Shown: positions 1-9,117, counted from the first letter of the stretch. The stretch is DNA of 64,000 bases from Algoriphagus oliviformis (GCF_017254915.1 NZ_JAFKCT010000001.1:186001-250000), one strand, 5' to 3'. A program made the numbers and translations. The notes: a model not told the origin generated them from the letters alone.

Positions 1-303
1 CAAGCTACCAAACACATTGCCCAAAAAATCTCCGAGGGAAAACTGAAACCCGAAGACATCACCCAGCAGACTGTCGCTGATCACCTGAACACGGCCGGGA
101 TACCCGATCCCGAGCTCATGATCCGCACCAGCGGGGAGTATCGGATCAGCAACTTCCTCCTCTGGCAGCTAGCCTACACCGAACTGTACTTTACTCCGGT
201 GCTATGGCCGGACTTCAGGATGGAACACCTCTATGCCGCAGTCGAAGACTACCAAAAGCGCGAAAGAAGGTTCGGCAAGACCGGCGAGCAAGTTAAATCT
301 TAA
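1..303 (+). CDS. uppS: Isoprenyl transferase (undecaprenyl diphosphate synthase), C-terminal part
   Basis: The frame is open from the first base and ends with TAA at 301-303, so the N-terminal part lies outside the window. The visible ~100 residues contain the family's C-terminal signature RTSGEYRISNFLLWQLAYTE, which holds the conserved Arg and Ser that bind the isopentenyl diphosphate. The enzyme makes the C55 lipid carrier for peptidoglycan and other envelope glycans from farnesyl diphosphate in the cytoplasm. It is followed after 7 bases by bamA, so the two are probably co-transcribed, as in many Bacteroidota. Identity is firm; only the cut start is missing. Confidence 0.95.
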   Translation, partial: QATKHIAQKISEGKLKPEDITQQTVADHLNTAGIPDPELMIRTSGEYRISNFLLWQLAYTELYFTPVLWPDFRMEHLYAAVEDYQKRERRFGKTGEQVKS

Positions 304-310
304 GTAATTG

Positions 311-3007
311 ATGAAAAGAAGTTTATTGATTCTGTGTTGTTTGATATGGTCTGCATCGGCCTATTCCCAGATCCGTCTGGGCCAAAGCCGCTACGCCTCC
401 CAAAAGCCTGTCAACATTCTGGAGCTGAACTATGCAAAACCCCAGAAATTCAGAATTGCCGAAATCAAAGCGGTGGGGCTCTCCACCTTGGATGAGATTG
501 CGATCATCTCCCTGTCCGGGCTCAAAGTAGACGACCGGATCGATGTGCCTGGGGACGCCATTTCCAATGCCCTGAAGAAACTCTGGGGGCAAGGCATCAT
601 CGGTGACGTCAAAATCCTGGTCACCAAGATCGAAGGAGACGACATCTACCTCCTCCTGGACCTTACCGAGAGACCGAGGTTTTCGCGGGTGGAATTCTCC
701 GGCATCAACAAAACCCAAGAAGGCGAGCTCCGCGACAAGGTCAACATCCGCGGGCGCGTGGTACGGGACGACGTCCTGAACACCGCCAAGCGCAACATCG
801 AAAAATACTACCTCGACAAGGGCTACCTCAATACCGATGTCAAGATCTTCCAAGACCGCGACACCACCCTGCCCAACAGTGTCAAGCTCCGCTTTGACAT
901 CGCCATCAACTCCAAGGTAAAAATCAACGAAATCCAGTTTCACGGCAACGAGGAACTGAGTGACCGAGCCCTGAAGGGCAAGATGAAAAAAACCAAGGAA
1001 CATGCCAGGGTAGCCGTATTCAAGGATCTCTACACCCGGGCCACTGACGCAGACGCGTCCAGCATCGCAAACAGCGTGCTCCACACCGACTCAGCCTCCG
1101 CTGACGATGTAAAAAACTACATCAGCAAAAACTTTAAGCTCAACTTTTTCGCAGGGTCAAAATACATCCCCAAAGAGTATCGTAACGACAAAGACGCGGT
1201 CATCAACTTCTACAACAGCCGAGGCTTCCGCGACGCCAAAATCCTCAACGATTCGGTTTACAACTTCTCCGAGGACAAGATCAACATCGACATCGATGTG
1301 GTCGAGGGCCGGAAATACTACTACCGGGATATCACCTTCTCGGGCAACTACATCCACCCCGACGCAGTCCTGCTCGCCAGGCTGGGTATCCAAAAAGGGG
1401 ATGTGTACGACAAGGAAAAGCTGGACAAGCGCCTCAACTATGACCCCCAGCGCGGGGACGACGTGAGCTCCCTGTACCAGGACGACGGCTACCTATTTTT
1501 CTCCATCGATCCGGTGGAAGTCAACGTCTCCGGCGACTCCATAGACTTGGAAATGCGGATCTTCGAAGGTCCTCAGGTGACGGTAAACAGCGTAAACATC
1601 AAAGGAAACGAGCGGACGTCCGACCACGTGGTCATGCGTGAGATCCGGATTTTGCCCGGGCAAAAGTTCAACCGAAGTGCCTTGGTAAGAACGATCCGCG
1701 AACTCTCCACCCTGGGCTATTTTGACCCGGAAAAGATCAACCCTGACCTCCGACCAAACTTTGAGGCGGCAACGGTGGATATTACCTTCGAACTGGAAGA
1801 AAGACCCAATGACCAAATCGAGCTCTCCGGTGGATGGGGAGGATTCTATAGATTTGTAGGTACTGTCGGCCTGGTGTTCAACAACTTCTCGGTGAGAAAT
1901 ATCGGGGACTTCAGCAAGTGGGATCCCCTGCCGGTGGGTGACGGACAGAAGCTTTCCCTCCGGGTACAAGCAAACGGAAGAACCTTCCAGAACTACTCCA
2001 TTTCCCTCACGGAGCCATGGTTTGGCGGGAAAAAGCCCAATGCGCTGAGCTTCTCCTTCAACCACTCCGTGCAGCGACAAGTTGATTTCATCAACCAAGC
2101 CAATTTTGGAAACGAGCTTGGATACTTTAAGATCACTGGAGTCACGGTGGGACTCGCCAAGCGTGTGACGTGGCCGGATGACAACTTCAGCATCAGCAAC
2201 TCCCTGCAGTTCCAAAACTATGAGTTCGACGAATTCGGGACTTCATTTGGTCTGAGCTATCCAACCGGTACTTCAAAAAGTATCACCTGGAATACCACCA
2301 TCGCCAGAACCAACATAGACAACAATACCTTCCCTCGGATGGGCTCCAACATCATGTTGTCCGCCGCTTTCACTCCTCCCTATGCGTCTTTGAACAAAAA
2401 CATCAACGACGAGTCTCCAGACCAGGAGAAGTACAAATGGCTAGAGTACCACAAGTGGATGTTTGATGCCTCCTTCTACACCCCGATCTTCGGGTCTAGC
2501 AAGTGGGTAGCCAGTGCACGTGCTCACATGGGCTTCCTGGGTTCTTACGGCAACAAGATCGGCATCATTCCCTTGGAACGCTTCGTAATGGGTGGGGATG
2601 GTATGACCTTCAACAACTTTGCCCTCGGCCAGGAGATCATCGGCTTGAGAGGCTACGAAAACCAAACAATTACACCGGGACGTGAGACTAGAGGGCAGGA
2701 AAATGCAGATCCCTACGGCGGGGTGGTGTACAACAAATTCGTGACAGAGGTTCGATTTTTGGTCTCTCCAAATCCATCCGCAACCATCTTCCTGTTGGGT
2801 TTTGCCGAGGCTGGAAACAACTGGGGATCCTACAAGGACTACAATCCCTACGACCTGAAGAAGTCCGCAGGCTTTGGCGCGAGGATCTTCATGCCGGCAT
2901 TCGGCCTTCTGGGGATTGACTGGGGATACGGCTTCGATGCGGTTTCTCCCTCACTGGAGCGCAGCGGCCCTCAGTTCCACTTCACAATTGGCCAGCAGTT
3001 CAGATAA
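311..3007 (+). CDS. bamA: Outer membrane protein assembly factor BamA
   Basis: An 898-residue protein with a signal peptide (MKRSLLILCCLIW, cleavage near AYSQ), a periplasmic part of POTRA repeats to about residue 490, and a C-terminal Omp85 beta-barrel that ends with an aromatic residue (GQQFR), as barrel proteins do. The barrel contains the GLRGY-type motif (EIIGLRGYENQ), the Omp85 substrate-exit lid signature. BamA inserts barrel proteins into the outer membrane. The ATG at 311 is preferred over a TTG three bases earlier. It sits between uppS and two ompH/skp-like chaperone genes, the usual envelope-biogenesis cluster. It is slightly longer than the ~800-residue proteobacterial protein, which is normal for Bacteroidota. 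Confidence 0.95.
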   Translation: MKRSLLILCCLIWSASAYSQIRLGQSRYASQKPVNILELNYAKPQKFRIAEIKAVGLSTLDEIAIISLSGLKVDDRIDVPGDAISNALKKLWGQGIIGDVKILVTKIEGDDIYLLLDLTERPRFSRVEFSGINKTQEGELRDKVNIRGRVVRDDVLNTAKRNIEKYYLDKGYLNTDVKIFQDRDTTLPNSVKLRFDIAINSKVKINEIQFHGNEELSDRALKGKMKKTKEHARVAVFKDLYTRATDADASSIANSVLHTDSASADDVKNYISKNFKLNFFAGSKYIPKEYRNDKDAVINFYNSRGFRDAKILNDSVYNFSEDKINIDIDVVEGRKYYYRDITFSGNYIHPDAVLLARLGIQKGDVYDKEKLDKRLNYDPQRGDDVSSLYQDDGYLFFSIDPVEVNVSGDSIDLEMRIFEGPQVTVNSVNIKGNERTSDHVVMREIRILPGQKFNRSALVRTIRELSTLGYFDPEKINPDLRPNFEAATVDITFELEERPNDQIELSGGWGGFYRFVGTVGLVFNNFSVRNIGDFSKWDPLPVGDGQKLSLRVQANGRTFQNYSISLTEPWFGGKKPNALSFSFNHSVQRQVDFINQANFGNELGYFKITGVTVGLAKRVTWPDDNFSISNSLQFQNYEFDEFGTSFGLSYPTGTSKSITWNTTIARTNIDNNTFPRMGSNIMLSAAFTPPYASLNKNINDESPDQEKYKWLEYHKWMFDASFYTPIFGSSKWVASARAHMGFLGSYGNKIGIIPLERFVMGGDGMTFNNFALGQEIIGLRGYENQTITPGRETRGQENADPYGGVVYNKFVTEVRFLVSPNPSATIFLLGFAEAGNNWGSYKDYNPYDLKKSAGFGARIFMPAFGLLGIDWGYGFDAVSPSLERSGPQFHFTIGQQFR

Positions 3008-3097
3008 TCTTGTGAGCAGTGATTCGTTTAGTTAATTTATGCAAAAAATGAAGCGCAATCGCCCGACTTCAAATGCCACTGAAAACAAGACGGACAC

Positions 3098-3628
3098 ATG
3101 GATAAATCACTGAAAATTGTACTTTTGCTGCTCATTCTGCTCCAGGCAGGCCCTTTGGCAGCCCAAAAGTTTGGATACATCGATTCAGAATATATCCTAA
3201 ACAAGCATCCGGACTACAAGGTCGTCCAGGAAGAGCTCGGCAAGCTGAGCTCGGATTGGAAGAAAGAGGCACAGAGTTTGGATCAGGAGATCAAGGAACT
3301 CACCACCCAGCTCAAGGCGGAGGAGGTCCTCCTGACCGAGGAGATGTACCAGCAGCGGCTGGAAGAGATCAAAGCGAAGCAGAAGGCCTCGCAGGAGTTT
3401 AACAGCCGGATCTTTGGCATTGACGGGATGTATTACCAAAAGCAGGCAGAACTGCTCCAACCCCTCCAATCCAAAATCTACGACGCCATCGAGCGGGTGT
3501 CGAGACGAAACAATCTGGCGGTCTTGTTTGACAAAGCCGCAGGCCCTTCGGCTATTATTTATACAGATCCAAGACACGACTACTCCGAGTTTGTCCTGGA
3601 AGAATTGGGAATCGAAAAAAACAATTAA
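3098..3628 (+). CDS. OmpH/Skp family periplasmic chaperone (copy 1)
   Basis: A 176-residue protein with a signal peptide (hydrophobic LKIVLLLLILLQAG, cleavage after LAAQ), followed by FGYIDSEYILNKHPDY, the typical OmpH/Skp beginning. A long charged coiled-coil region (about residues 40-115) forms the tentacle helices. Skp proteins hold unfolded outer-membrane proteins in the periplasm and pass them to the Bam complex. It lies 90 bases downstream of bamA and 13 bases upstream of a second family member, which supports a single operon and a shared job with BamA. Confidence 0.92.
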   Translation: MDKSLKIVLLLLILLQAGPLAAQKFGYIDSEYILNKHPDYKVVQEELGKLSSDWKKEAQSLDQEIKELTTQLKAEEVLLTEEMYQQRLEEIKAKQKASQEFNSRIFGIDGMYYQKQAELLQPLQSKIYDAIERVSRRNNLAVLFDKAAGPSAIIYTDPRHDYSEFVLEELGIEKNN

Positions 3629-3641
3629 ATACAAACACCAA

Positions 3642-4193
3642 ATGATGAAAGTAAAAGTTATCCTAGCGGCAGTAGCGATGCTATTCGTAGGATTTGCAGC
3701 TCAGGCCCAGGAAATAAAAATCGGCTATACGAGCGTGGAATTTATCATGGACCTGATGCCAGAGATGGAACAAATCGGGGCTGATATCAAAGATTACGAA
3801 ACCCAACTGCAAACCAATATCCAGACTAAGGTGGCGGATTTTCAAAGGCAAGTGCAAGCCTATCAGCAGGCGGCTCCTACCATGACTGAGGAAGCTAGAG
3901 CTACCAAAGAACAGGAACTTGGAAAATTGGAGCAGAATGTACAAAAATATCAGCAGGACGCCCAAGTATCCTATCAGCGAAAACTCGGCGAGTTGCTGGA
4001 GCCGGTTCAGACCAAGGTAATCAACGCGATCAACGCCGTAGCTGCCGAAAACAACTACACGCACATTTTCGCGGAGACCGCAGGCCAATCGCCTATCCTG
4101 CTTTACACCAAAGAAGAAGACAAATTCACCGAACTGGTACTGGCCAAGCTAGGCCTGAAGATGCCAACTGATCCGGCAGGCACAAATCAATAA
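3642..4193 (+). CDS. OmpH/Skp family periplasmic chaperone (copy 2)
   Basis: A 183-residue protein starting at ATG 3642 (or the adjacent ATG 3645), with signal peptide MKVKVILAAVAMLFVGFAAQA. The mature part begins QEIKIGYTSVEFIMDLMPEM, the OmpH pattern, followed by a coiled-coil arm rich in Gln, Lys and Glu and a C-terminal strand region ending DPAGTNQ. The frame is open further upstream, but the signal peptide fixes the start here. It ends the uppS-bamA-ompH-ompH operon, just before a strong terminator. Remnants of at least one more copy lie about 550 bases downstream. Confidence 0.92.
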   Translation: MMKVKVILAAVAMLFVGFAAQAQEIKIGYTSVEFIMDLMPEMEQIGADIKDYETQLQTNIQTKVADFQRQVQAYQQAAPTMTEEARATKEQELGKLEQNVQKYQQDAQVSYQRKLGELLEPVQTKVINAINAVAAENNYTHIFAETAGQSPILLYTKEEDKFTELVLAKLGLKMPTDPAGTNQ

Positions 4194-4208
4194 CCACTAG
4201 TACCCCTG

Positions 4209-4240
4209 AAAAACCGACTTCTCACCGAGTCGGTTTTTTT
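4209..4240 (+). terminator. Intrinsic terminator of the bamA operon
   Basis: A perfect 8-bp stem (AACCGACT at 4212-4219 with AGTCGGTT at 4228-4235), extended by A-T pairs, an 8-base loop and a run of seven T. It starts 16 bases after the second ompH stop codon. Confidence 0.9.
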
Positions 4241-4250
4241 GTTTCCATCC

Positions 4251-4555
4251 ATGCCAAAAAGAAACCCCAAGGACCTGATCAGCCAAAGCCTAGAAGCGGT
4301 GCTGGTCGACTTTTATGCTGACTGGTGTGGTCCCTGCCAGACGATGAACCCCGTTTTGGAAGAGGCACTGGCAGAGCTTGGCGGCAAGATCAAGCTGCTC
4401 AAGCTCAACGTGGACAAGCATCCGCAACTCAGTCAGCAATTTGCCATCCGCTCCATCCCGCACTACATCCTCTTCAAGCGGGGCAAGATACTCTGGAGAA
4501 AGGCGGAGTCCTGGCCAAACGGGAACTCGTGCAGCAGCTCAAGGGAGATGGTTAG
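4251..4555 (+). pseudogene. Thioredoxin with a C-terminal frameshift
   Basis: From ATG 4251 the frame encodes a normal thioredoxin: VLVDFYADWCGPCQTMNPV with the WCGPC active site near residues 24-28 and the cis-proline loop RSIPHYILF. After LWRKA the frame changes. The zero frame reads ESWPNGNSCSSSREMVSFC to a stop at 4565, while the neighbouring frame continues with GVLAKRELVQQLKGDG and stops at 4555, which is exactly the expected end of a thioredoxin. Restoring one G in the GG run near 4505-4507 repairs the gene. Either it is a recent loss of the last helix or a sequencing error. The fold core and both cysteines are intact, so a shortened active protein is possible. Confidence 0.8.
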
Positions 4556-4742
4556 TTTCTGCTGAGTCCACGAAAAAAATTGTTTTCTTCAATAGTGAAG
4601 CTTTTTACAACTACTACACATCCTTTCGAACTTTCATTTAGCCGTCTTCAATGTTGTTTTGAGCCCAAAAAAAGCTAGAAATAAATTTTGAGAAAGATCA
4701 AACTATGATCTACACCGAAAGGGTATTGCTTTTCCAAACATG

Positions 4743-4945
4743 AGAACTTCATTAATGCAATCAGTGTCTTAGATACCAAGCGAAACTACCCCCATATCTG
4801 CAGACGCAGTACTTTATTATTCATCACACCAAAAAAGAAGGCGAGTTCATCAGAGTGTTGTTTGAGAATTTTGGCTTGACATTGGGGACCGTTCCAGCAG
4901 CGGCCAACTAACAACCACTTGTGCCCTTGTAAACCATCTCTTATC
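4743..4945 (+). pseudogene. Decayed copy of the ompH C-terminus
   Basis: The sequence can be read beside the end of the second ompH gene (about 4012-4240). One frame gives INAISVLDTKRNYPHI against INAINAVAAENNYTHI of the intact gene. After a frame change it gives TKKEGEFIRVLFENFGLTLG against TKEEDKFTELVLAKLGLKMP, then a stop codon and a degraded version of the same terminator region (AACAACCACT, then an imperfect hairpin and T run). There is no start codon or intact frame. This is a gene fragment from a former tandem duplication. Confidence 0.8.
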
Positions 4946-5004
4946 CTAGTCAGACTTTTTGGCTAAACCATGTTTAAAGCCGCCAAACGAGTTGATCAGC
5001 AAAA

Positions 5005-5140
5005 ATCAAGATACAATTCAGATCGGCTTTTACGCAACTGCTGTGGCCAATACCAAACCAATAACTCTGATTAAAAGATGAGCTAGCTAAGATTGGCGAA
5101 AAGTCAAACTACTTGATCTTAACATACGAAACCACTGATA
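5005..5140 (+). pseudogene. Possible second ompH remnant
   Basis: A short frame reads IQIGFYATAVANTKPITLIK, resembling the mature N-terminus of the upstream ompH (IKIGYTSVEF...). After a stop and frame change comes LAKIGEKSNYLILTYETT, like the end region of the family. The match is much weaker than for the fragment at 4743-4945. The stretch 4566-5374 otherwise holds no intact gene and is AT-rich. Confidence 0.4.
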
Positions 5141-5374
5141 CCTCAATCTGCTAACCATCATCGGTCAGTACCAAAATCCATCCTAGCGACATAAAATTGT
5201 ACTAGCTACAATATATATAACTATTCCAGTTTTTTTTTATCCTTTCAAGCCAACTTTTTGGATTTATTTAATTATACCATACTTAATATTTTTTTTCTTT
5301 AACTTACTCTTGTATTTACAAACTAATATGTTGTATATTCCGAAACAAATTCTTTAAACAAAAATACAAGCACT

Positions 5375-6409
5375 ATGAAAAAACTATCTAGCTTCATTGC
5401 TCTCTGCATTTTCTTCTCAGGGTGTCAAGAAACTTTTGAAACTCCGGATGTCTCTATTTCTAGCCAACTGGAGTTTAAATCCTTTGATACAGTAGAAGAA
5501 TACGAAGACTTCATTGAAAACTCAGAGTCTGAGTTTCATACCAGATTTTCAAATGACTTCTCCAAACTAATAGGAGAAAACAAGTTACTAAGAATAGGCT
5601 CACAGTACATAAAGTTCAATTTGGAGAACGACTATGTACTACTTACCGAAAACAAAAACAAAATTGCACTTCTGTCTGAAGAAAATGTTGATGATCCAGA
5701 AATAAACATTTATAGTGCTTTCGATGATTTGCTAACTTCAATCGAAGATGGAAAAATATCCGGCTTTAAAAACTTGGATGAAGTCCATAGATACAATCAA
5801 AAAATGATAGGCAAATACAGACTTCAAGAGCCTACAGACAAAAAGGGGATCTTAGATTTGGTTTCTTTCCAGTCAGCCTTTACATTCCCTGCATTATCAC
5901 TCAATGGTCCATATTACATTCCGCATCCAGAAAGACCGTTTCAAAATTCTACTGGACCTAACCAATTTACACCATCTTGGGGGGAAATCACGCCATTCAG
6001 CAATACCAACAATAGCTGGAGATTTATTGACTTCGTAACTTCAGGGACCTGCAATCAAGCTGCCTTTTTCGATATAACCTATATTCGCGCAGCAGTCTAT
6101 TTTGAACTTAAGACTGAGCTTACGTATTTGAGAAATGATGTAGAATACAGTAACTCATCCCTTTATCTTTTTAATGATTTCTATTATGAGAGAAGGAAGA
6201 CTTTTGGATCAAACATAAAAGTTAGAGATTCAAACAGCGCAAGCGGCGCAAACACTTCGAAAATTGGTAAAGCAATCTATGCTGGTTCTAAAGGTCTTGA
6301 GGAGTGGTGGACTCAATCATATTATATCTATGATAATATGCCTGGATGTGTTTCTACTTCAGTTACAAGTCGACGCATTAACATTCCGGTTTTAGCTAGA
6401 AGCTACTAA
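5375..6409 (+). CDS. Hypothetical lipoprotein
   Basis: A 344-residue protein that I do not recognise. It starts MKKLSSFIALCIFFSGCQE, a lipoprotein signal with the lipidated Cys at residue 17, so it is probably anchored in a membrane. The N-terminal part is acidic (EEYEDFIENSESE), and the middle is rich in aromatic residues with no catalytic motif visible. The gene and its upstream region are clearly more AT-rich than the neighbouring genes, which suggests acquisition or rapid evolution. It stands alone, preceded by decayed ompH fragments and followed by its own terminator. Function unknown. Confidence 0.75.
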   Translation: MKKLSSFIALCIFFSGCQETFETPDVSISSQLEFKSFDTVEEYEDFIENSESEFHTRFSNDFSKLIGENKLLRIGSQYIKFNLENDYVLLTENKNKIALLSEENVDDPEINIYSAFDDLLTSIEDGKISGFKNLDEVHRYNQKMIGKYRLQEPTDKKGILDLVSFQSAFTFPALSLNGPYYIPHPERPFQNSTGPNQFTPSWGEITPFSNTNNSWRFIDFVTSGTCNQAAFFDITYIRAAVYFELKTELTYLRNDVEYSNSSLYLFNDFYYERRKTFGSNIKVRDSNSASGANTSKIGKAIYAGSKGLEEWWTQSYYIYDNMPGCVSTSVTSRRINIPVLARSY

Positions 6410-6432
6410 TTATATTTTTTTCTTTTTTAGTT

Positions 6433-6469
6433 AAATCCGGGAGGGTGCTCCTTCCGGATTTACATTTTT
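6433..6469 (+). terminator. Intrinsic terminator of the lipoprotein gene
   Basis: The stem AAATCCGG (6433-6440) pairs with CCGGATTT (6454-6461), with an inner GAGG/CTCC pairing, followed by a T-rich tract. It lies 23 bases after the stop codon. Confidence 0.75.
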
Positions 6470-6551
6470 CCGAAAGAATCTGTATTTAGCTATGATCAGA
6501 TTAGACTGTCTTCTAAATGTCAAAGCTATTTATGAGACAGCCTCTTTTATC

Positions 6552-8090
6552 TTAAGTAAAATATTTCAAGCGGATCACTTCCTGCTCGGTGAGGAAGCGG
6601 TAGTGGCCACGCTTCAGGTCTTTCTTGTCCAGTCCTGCATACATCACACGATCCAGACCGATAACCTCATAGCCGAGGTGGGCAAAGAGCCTCCTGACGA
6701 TGCGGTTTCTGCCTACGTGGATTTCCAGGCCAAGGATCGTCCGGTCCTTTGACAGCACCTGCATGTCGTCGACTTGCACGTCACCATCTTCTAGAGTCAA
6801 GCCTTCCAGGATTTCCTTTTCGTGGTTTTGGGTCAGCGGCATGTCCAACGTCACTTGGTAGATCTTTTTCACCTCGTTGGACGGATGGGAAAGTTTCGCC
6901 GTCAGCTCCCCGTCGTTGGTGAAGAGCAATAGTCCGGTGGTATTTCTGTCCAGTCGTCCCACAGGGAAGATCCGCTCTTCGCAGGCACTTTCCACCAGGT
7001 TCATCACCGTCTTGCGCTCCATGGGATCGTCGGTGGTGGTGATGAAGTCCTTGGGCTTGTTCAGCAATACATAGACGGGTTTTTCAGGATTGACCTTCTT
7101 GCCTTGATACACGACCCGGTCGGTCTTGCGGACTTTGAATCCCATCTCGGTCACGACCTGGCCGTTGACCGTGATCAGGCCCTTGGCGATCAAGTCATCC
7201 GCCTCGCGTCTTCCGCAGATCCCTGAGTTGGCGATGAACTTGTTCAATCGCAGCAGGTCCGACTCTTCTTTTCCCTTGGTCTTCCGGGCCGGAAGCGCGT
7301 CAAAGTTGTAGTCAGGTCGATCCGGGTTCAGCTCCTGGCGATTGGGCCTGTTTTTGCCAAAGCCACGCTTTTCGGATTTCTCCCCAAAAGACTTGGGCTG
7401 CTCCATCCCAAAAACGGGCTTCTGGTCACGGCCGCGGCCTTTGTACACCAGTCGCTCTCCTGATTTTGGCCCGGAGTCTTTGGCAAAATCCTTTTTGAAA
7501 GAGGGCTTCTCGCCGCCTTCCTCTTTGTTGAATTTCTTGTTTGGGGAAAAGTCGTCCTTTCTGAATCGCTCGGGCTTGTCACCAAAGGATTTTCTCGGGA
7601 AATCTCCGCCTTCCCGCTTTTCAAATTTCTTTCCGGAGAAATCATCTTTCTTAAACCGGTCCGCTTTGGCTCCAAAGCTCTTTTTTGGAAAGCCTGAGTC
7701 GTCGCGCTTGTCAAATTTCTTTTGGAATCCCTCCCCTTTGTCAAAGCGCTTGTCGCCAAACGAACGCTTGCCGGAGTCCTTGGCATCATAGCGCTTGCCA
7801 AAGCTGGGTTTGTCCGTGCCCTTGTCGTCGGAGTTGAAGAATCTGCCCTTCGGCTTGTCTCCATAGGACGAGCGGCCTTCGGACTTGAAGTCGGGCTTTT
7901 TGCCGAAAGCAGGCTTGCCATAGGCATCGTCCTTCTTTCCAAAGGACTTCCCTTTGGGAGAAAACTTGCCTTCCCCCTTCTCATAGCGGCCTCCCTTGGG
8001 AGAAAAATCGGATTTGCCTTGGGACTTTGGGGAGTCGGAGTCTTTGCCTCCCTCGCTGAAAAATGGCTTTCTAGGGTTGTTCTTTTTCAT
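6552..8090 (-). CDS. RsuA/RluB-family rRNA pseudouridine synthase with long basic N-terminal tail
   Basis: A 512-residue protein. The last ~235 residues are a normal pseudouridine synthase: an S4 RNA-binding domain (LNKFIANSGICGRREADDLI, about residue 278 on) and the catalytic loop PVGRLDRNTTGLLLFTNDGE with the catalytic Asp. It probably modifies 23S rRNA. The first ~275 residues are low-complexity, built from Phe-Gly, Lys, Arg and Asp with recurring words such as KKSFG and RFKKDDFS. This looks disordered, RNA-binding and prone to condensation. Such tails occur on Bacteroidota members of the family, but this one is long. The paralogue (RluB, RluE or RsuA) cannot be decided from sequence reading alone. 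Confidence 0.9.
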   Translation of the reverse strand: MKKNNPRKPFFSEGGKDSDSPKSQGKSDFSPKGGRYEKGEGKFSPKGKSFGKKDDAYGKPAFGKKPDFKSEGRSSYGDKPKGRFFNSDDKGTDKPSFGKRYDAKDSGKRSFGDKRFDKGEGFQKKFDKRDDSGFPKKSFGAKADRFKKDDFSGKKFEKREGGDFPRKSFGDKPERFRKDDFSPNKKFNKEEGGEKPSFKKDFAKDSGPKSGERLVYKGRGRDQKPVFGMEQPKSFGEKSEKRGFGKNRPNRQELNPDRPDYNFDALPARKTKGKEESDLLRLNKFIANSGICGRREADDLIAKGLITVNGQVVTEMGFKVRKTDRVVYQGKKVNPEKPVYVLLNKPKDFITTTDDPMERKTVMNLVESACEERIFPVGRLDRNTTGLLLFTNDGELTAKLSHPSNEVKKIYQVTLDMPLTQNHEKEILEGLTLEDGDVQVDDMQVLSKDRTILGLEIHVGRNRIVRRLFAHLGYEVIGLDRVMYAGLDKKDLKRGHYRFLTEQEVIRLKYFT

Positions 8091-8213
8091 AAGTATGCAG
8101 CATCACTGCTGTAGTTTGTGGTGAATAATAAGCTACTGACGTTCAAACGCTTATTTGGGCTGCAAAGATACGCCCAAAGAAAAGAAAAATCGCTATGCGT
8201 CTCAAAAGTTTAT

Positions 8214-9032
8214 TTAAGATCCAGCCTGATTCTTGTAATAATATTCTGTGGCATTGCGAACAGAACCCTGGGAAAGCACCAATTCGTTGGCGGCTGGGTA
8301 GTCGAGGCCCGTCGCCTCCATCACCATTTTGGTAGCTCGGTCGACCAGCTTGACGTTCGAAAGCTGCATATCGACCATCTTGTTGCCTTTCACTCTCCCC
8401 AGCTTGATCATCACCGAGGTAGAGATCATGTTCAGCACCAGTTTTTGCGCAGTGCCGGATTTCATCCGCGTACTTCCCGTCACAAATTCAGGCCCTACCA
8501 CCACCTCGATGGGAAACTCCACTGCCTTTGCCAGCGGGGAGTCCGCATTGCAGGTAATGCAGCCGGTGAGCAGGCCCTTTTCCCGTGCCGTCTTTACTCC
8601 ACCGATGACATAGGGAGTCGTACCGGATGCCGCAATGCCAACGACCGTGTCCAGCTCCGAAAAACCGAAAGCCTGGATGTCCTTCCACGCCATCTCTGGG
8701 TTGTCTTCGGCGTTTTCCACAGCCTTGCGGATCGCGGAGTCTCCCCCTGCGATAATCCCTACCACCCAGTCGTGTGGAACTCCATAGGTCGGAGGACACT
8801 CGGAAGCATCCAGGACACCAAGGCGGCCGCTGGTCCCAGCGCCAATGTAAAACAGCCTTCCTCCCTCCCGCATCCTTGGCACGATCTGGTCAACCAAGGC
8901 CGAAATGGCGGAAATTTTCTCCTTTACAGCCGGGGCTACCTTATGATCCTCGGCGTTCATGTTTCGCAGCAATTCCAGCGTGTCCATTGACTCCAGGTTT
9001 TCGTAGAGGGAGCTGGTTTCAGTGACTTTCAT
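8214..9032 (-). CDS. murQ: N-acetylmuramic acid 6-phosphate etherase
   Basis: A 272-residue SIS-fold protein with the family signature GRLFYIGAGTSGRLGVLDAS and GPEFVTGSTRMKSGTAQK. It cleaves the lactyl ether of MurNAc-6-phosphate to give GlcNAc-6-phosphate and D-lactate, recycling peptidoglycan sugars. The start at 9032 (MKVTETSSLYENL) fits the family; the frame is open for 20 more codons upstream. It lies 85 bases downstream of an amino-sugar kinase gene on the same strand, which can supply its phosphorylated substrate. Confidence 0.95.
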   Translation of the reverse strand: MKVTETSSLYENLESMDTLELLRNMNAEDHKVAPAVKEKISAISALVDQIVPRMREGGRLFYIGAGTSGRLGVLDASECPPTYGVPHDWVVGIIAGGDSAIRKAVENAEDNPEMAWKDIQAFGFSELDTVVGIAASGTTPYVIGGVKTAREKGLLTGCITCNADSPLAKAVEFPIEVVVGPEFVTGSTRMKSGTAQKLVLNMISTSVMIKLGRVKGNKMVDMQLSNVKLVDRATKMVMEATGLDYPAANELVLSQGSVRNATEYYYKNQAGS

Positions 9033-9117
9033 TTCTCGATAGGTTAGATGTTCTGGATCAACGTGATTCCCTGGCTGGAGTGGGCCTTTCACTGCGAAAA
9101 GCCCTCCTTTTAGGATT

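Noticed and set aside
323..1084. 253-codon open frame antisense to bamA
   Set aside because: It is a shadow of the GC-rich bamA coding frame, with no protein-like features of its own.
3414..3641. Upstream extension of the second ompH reading frame
   Set aside because: It overlaps the first ompH gene in another frame; the signal peptide at 3642 sets the true start.
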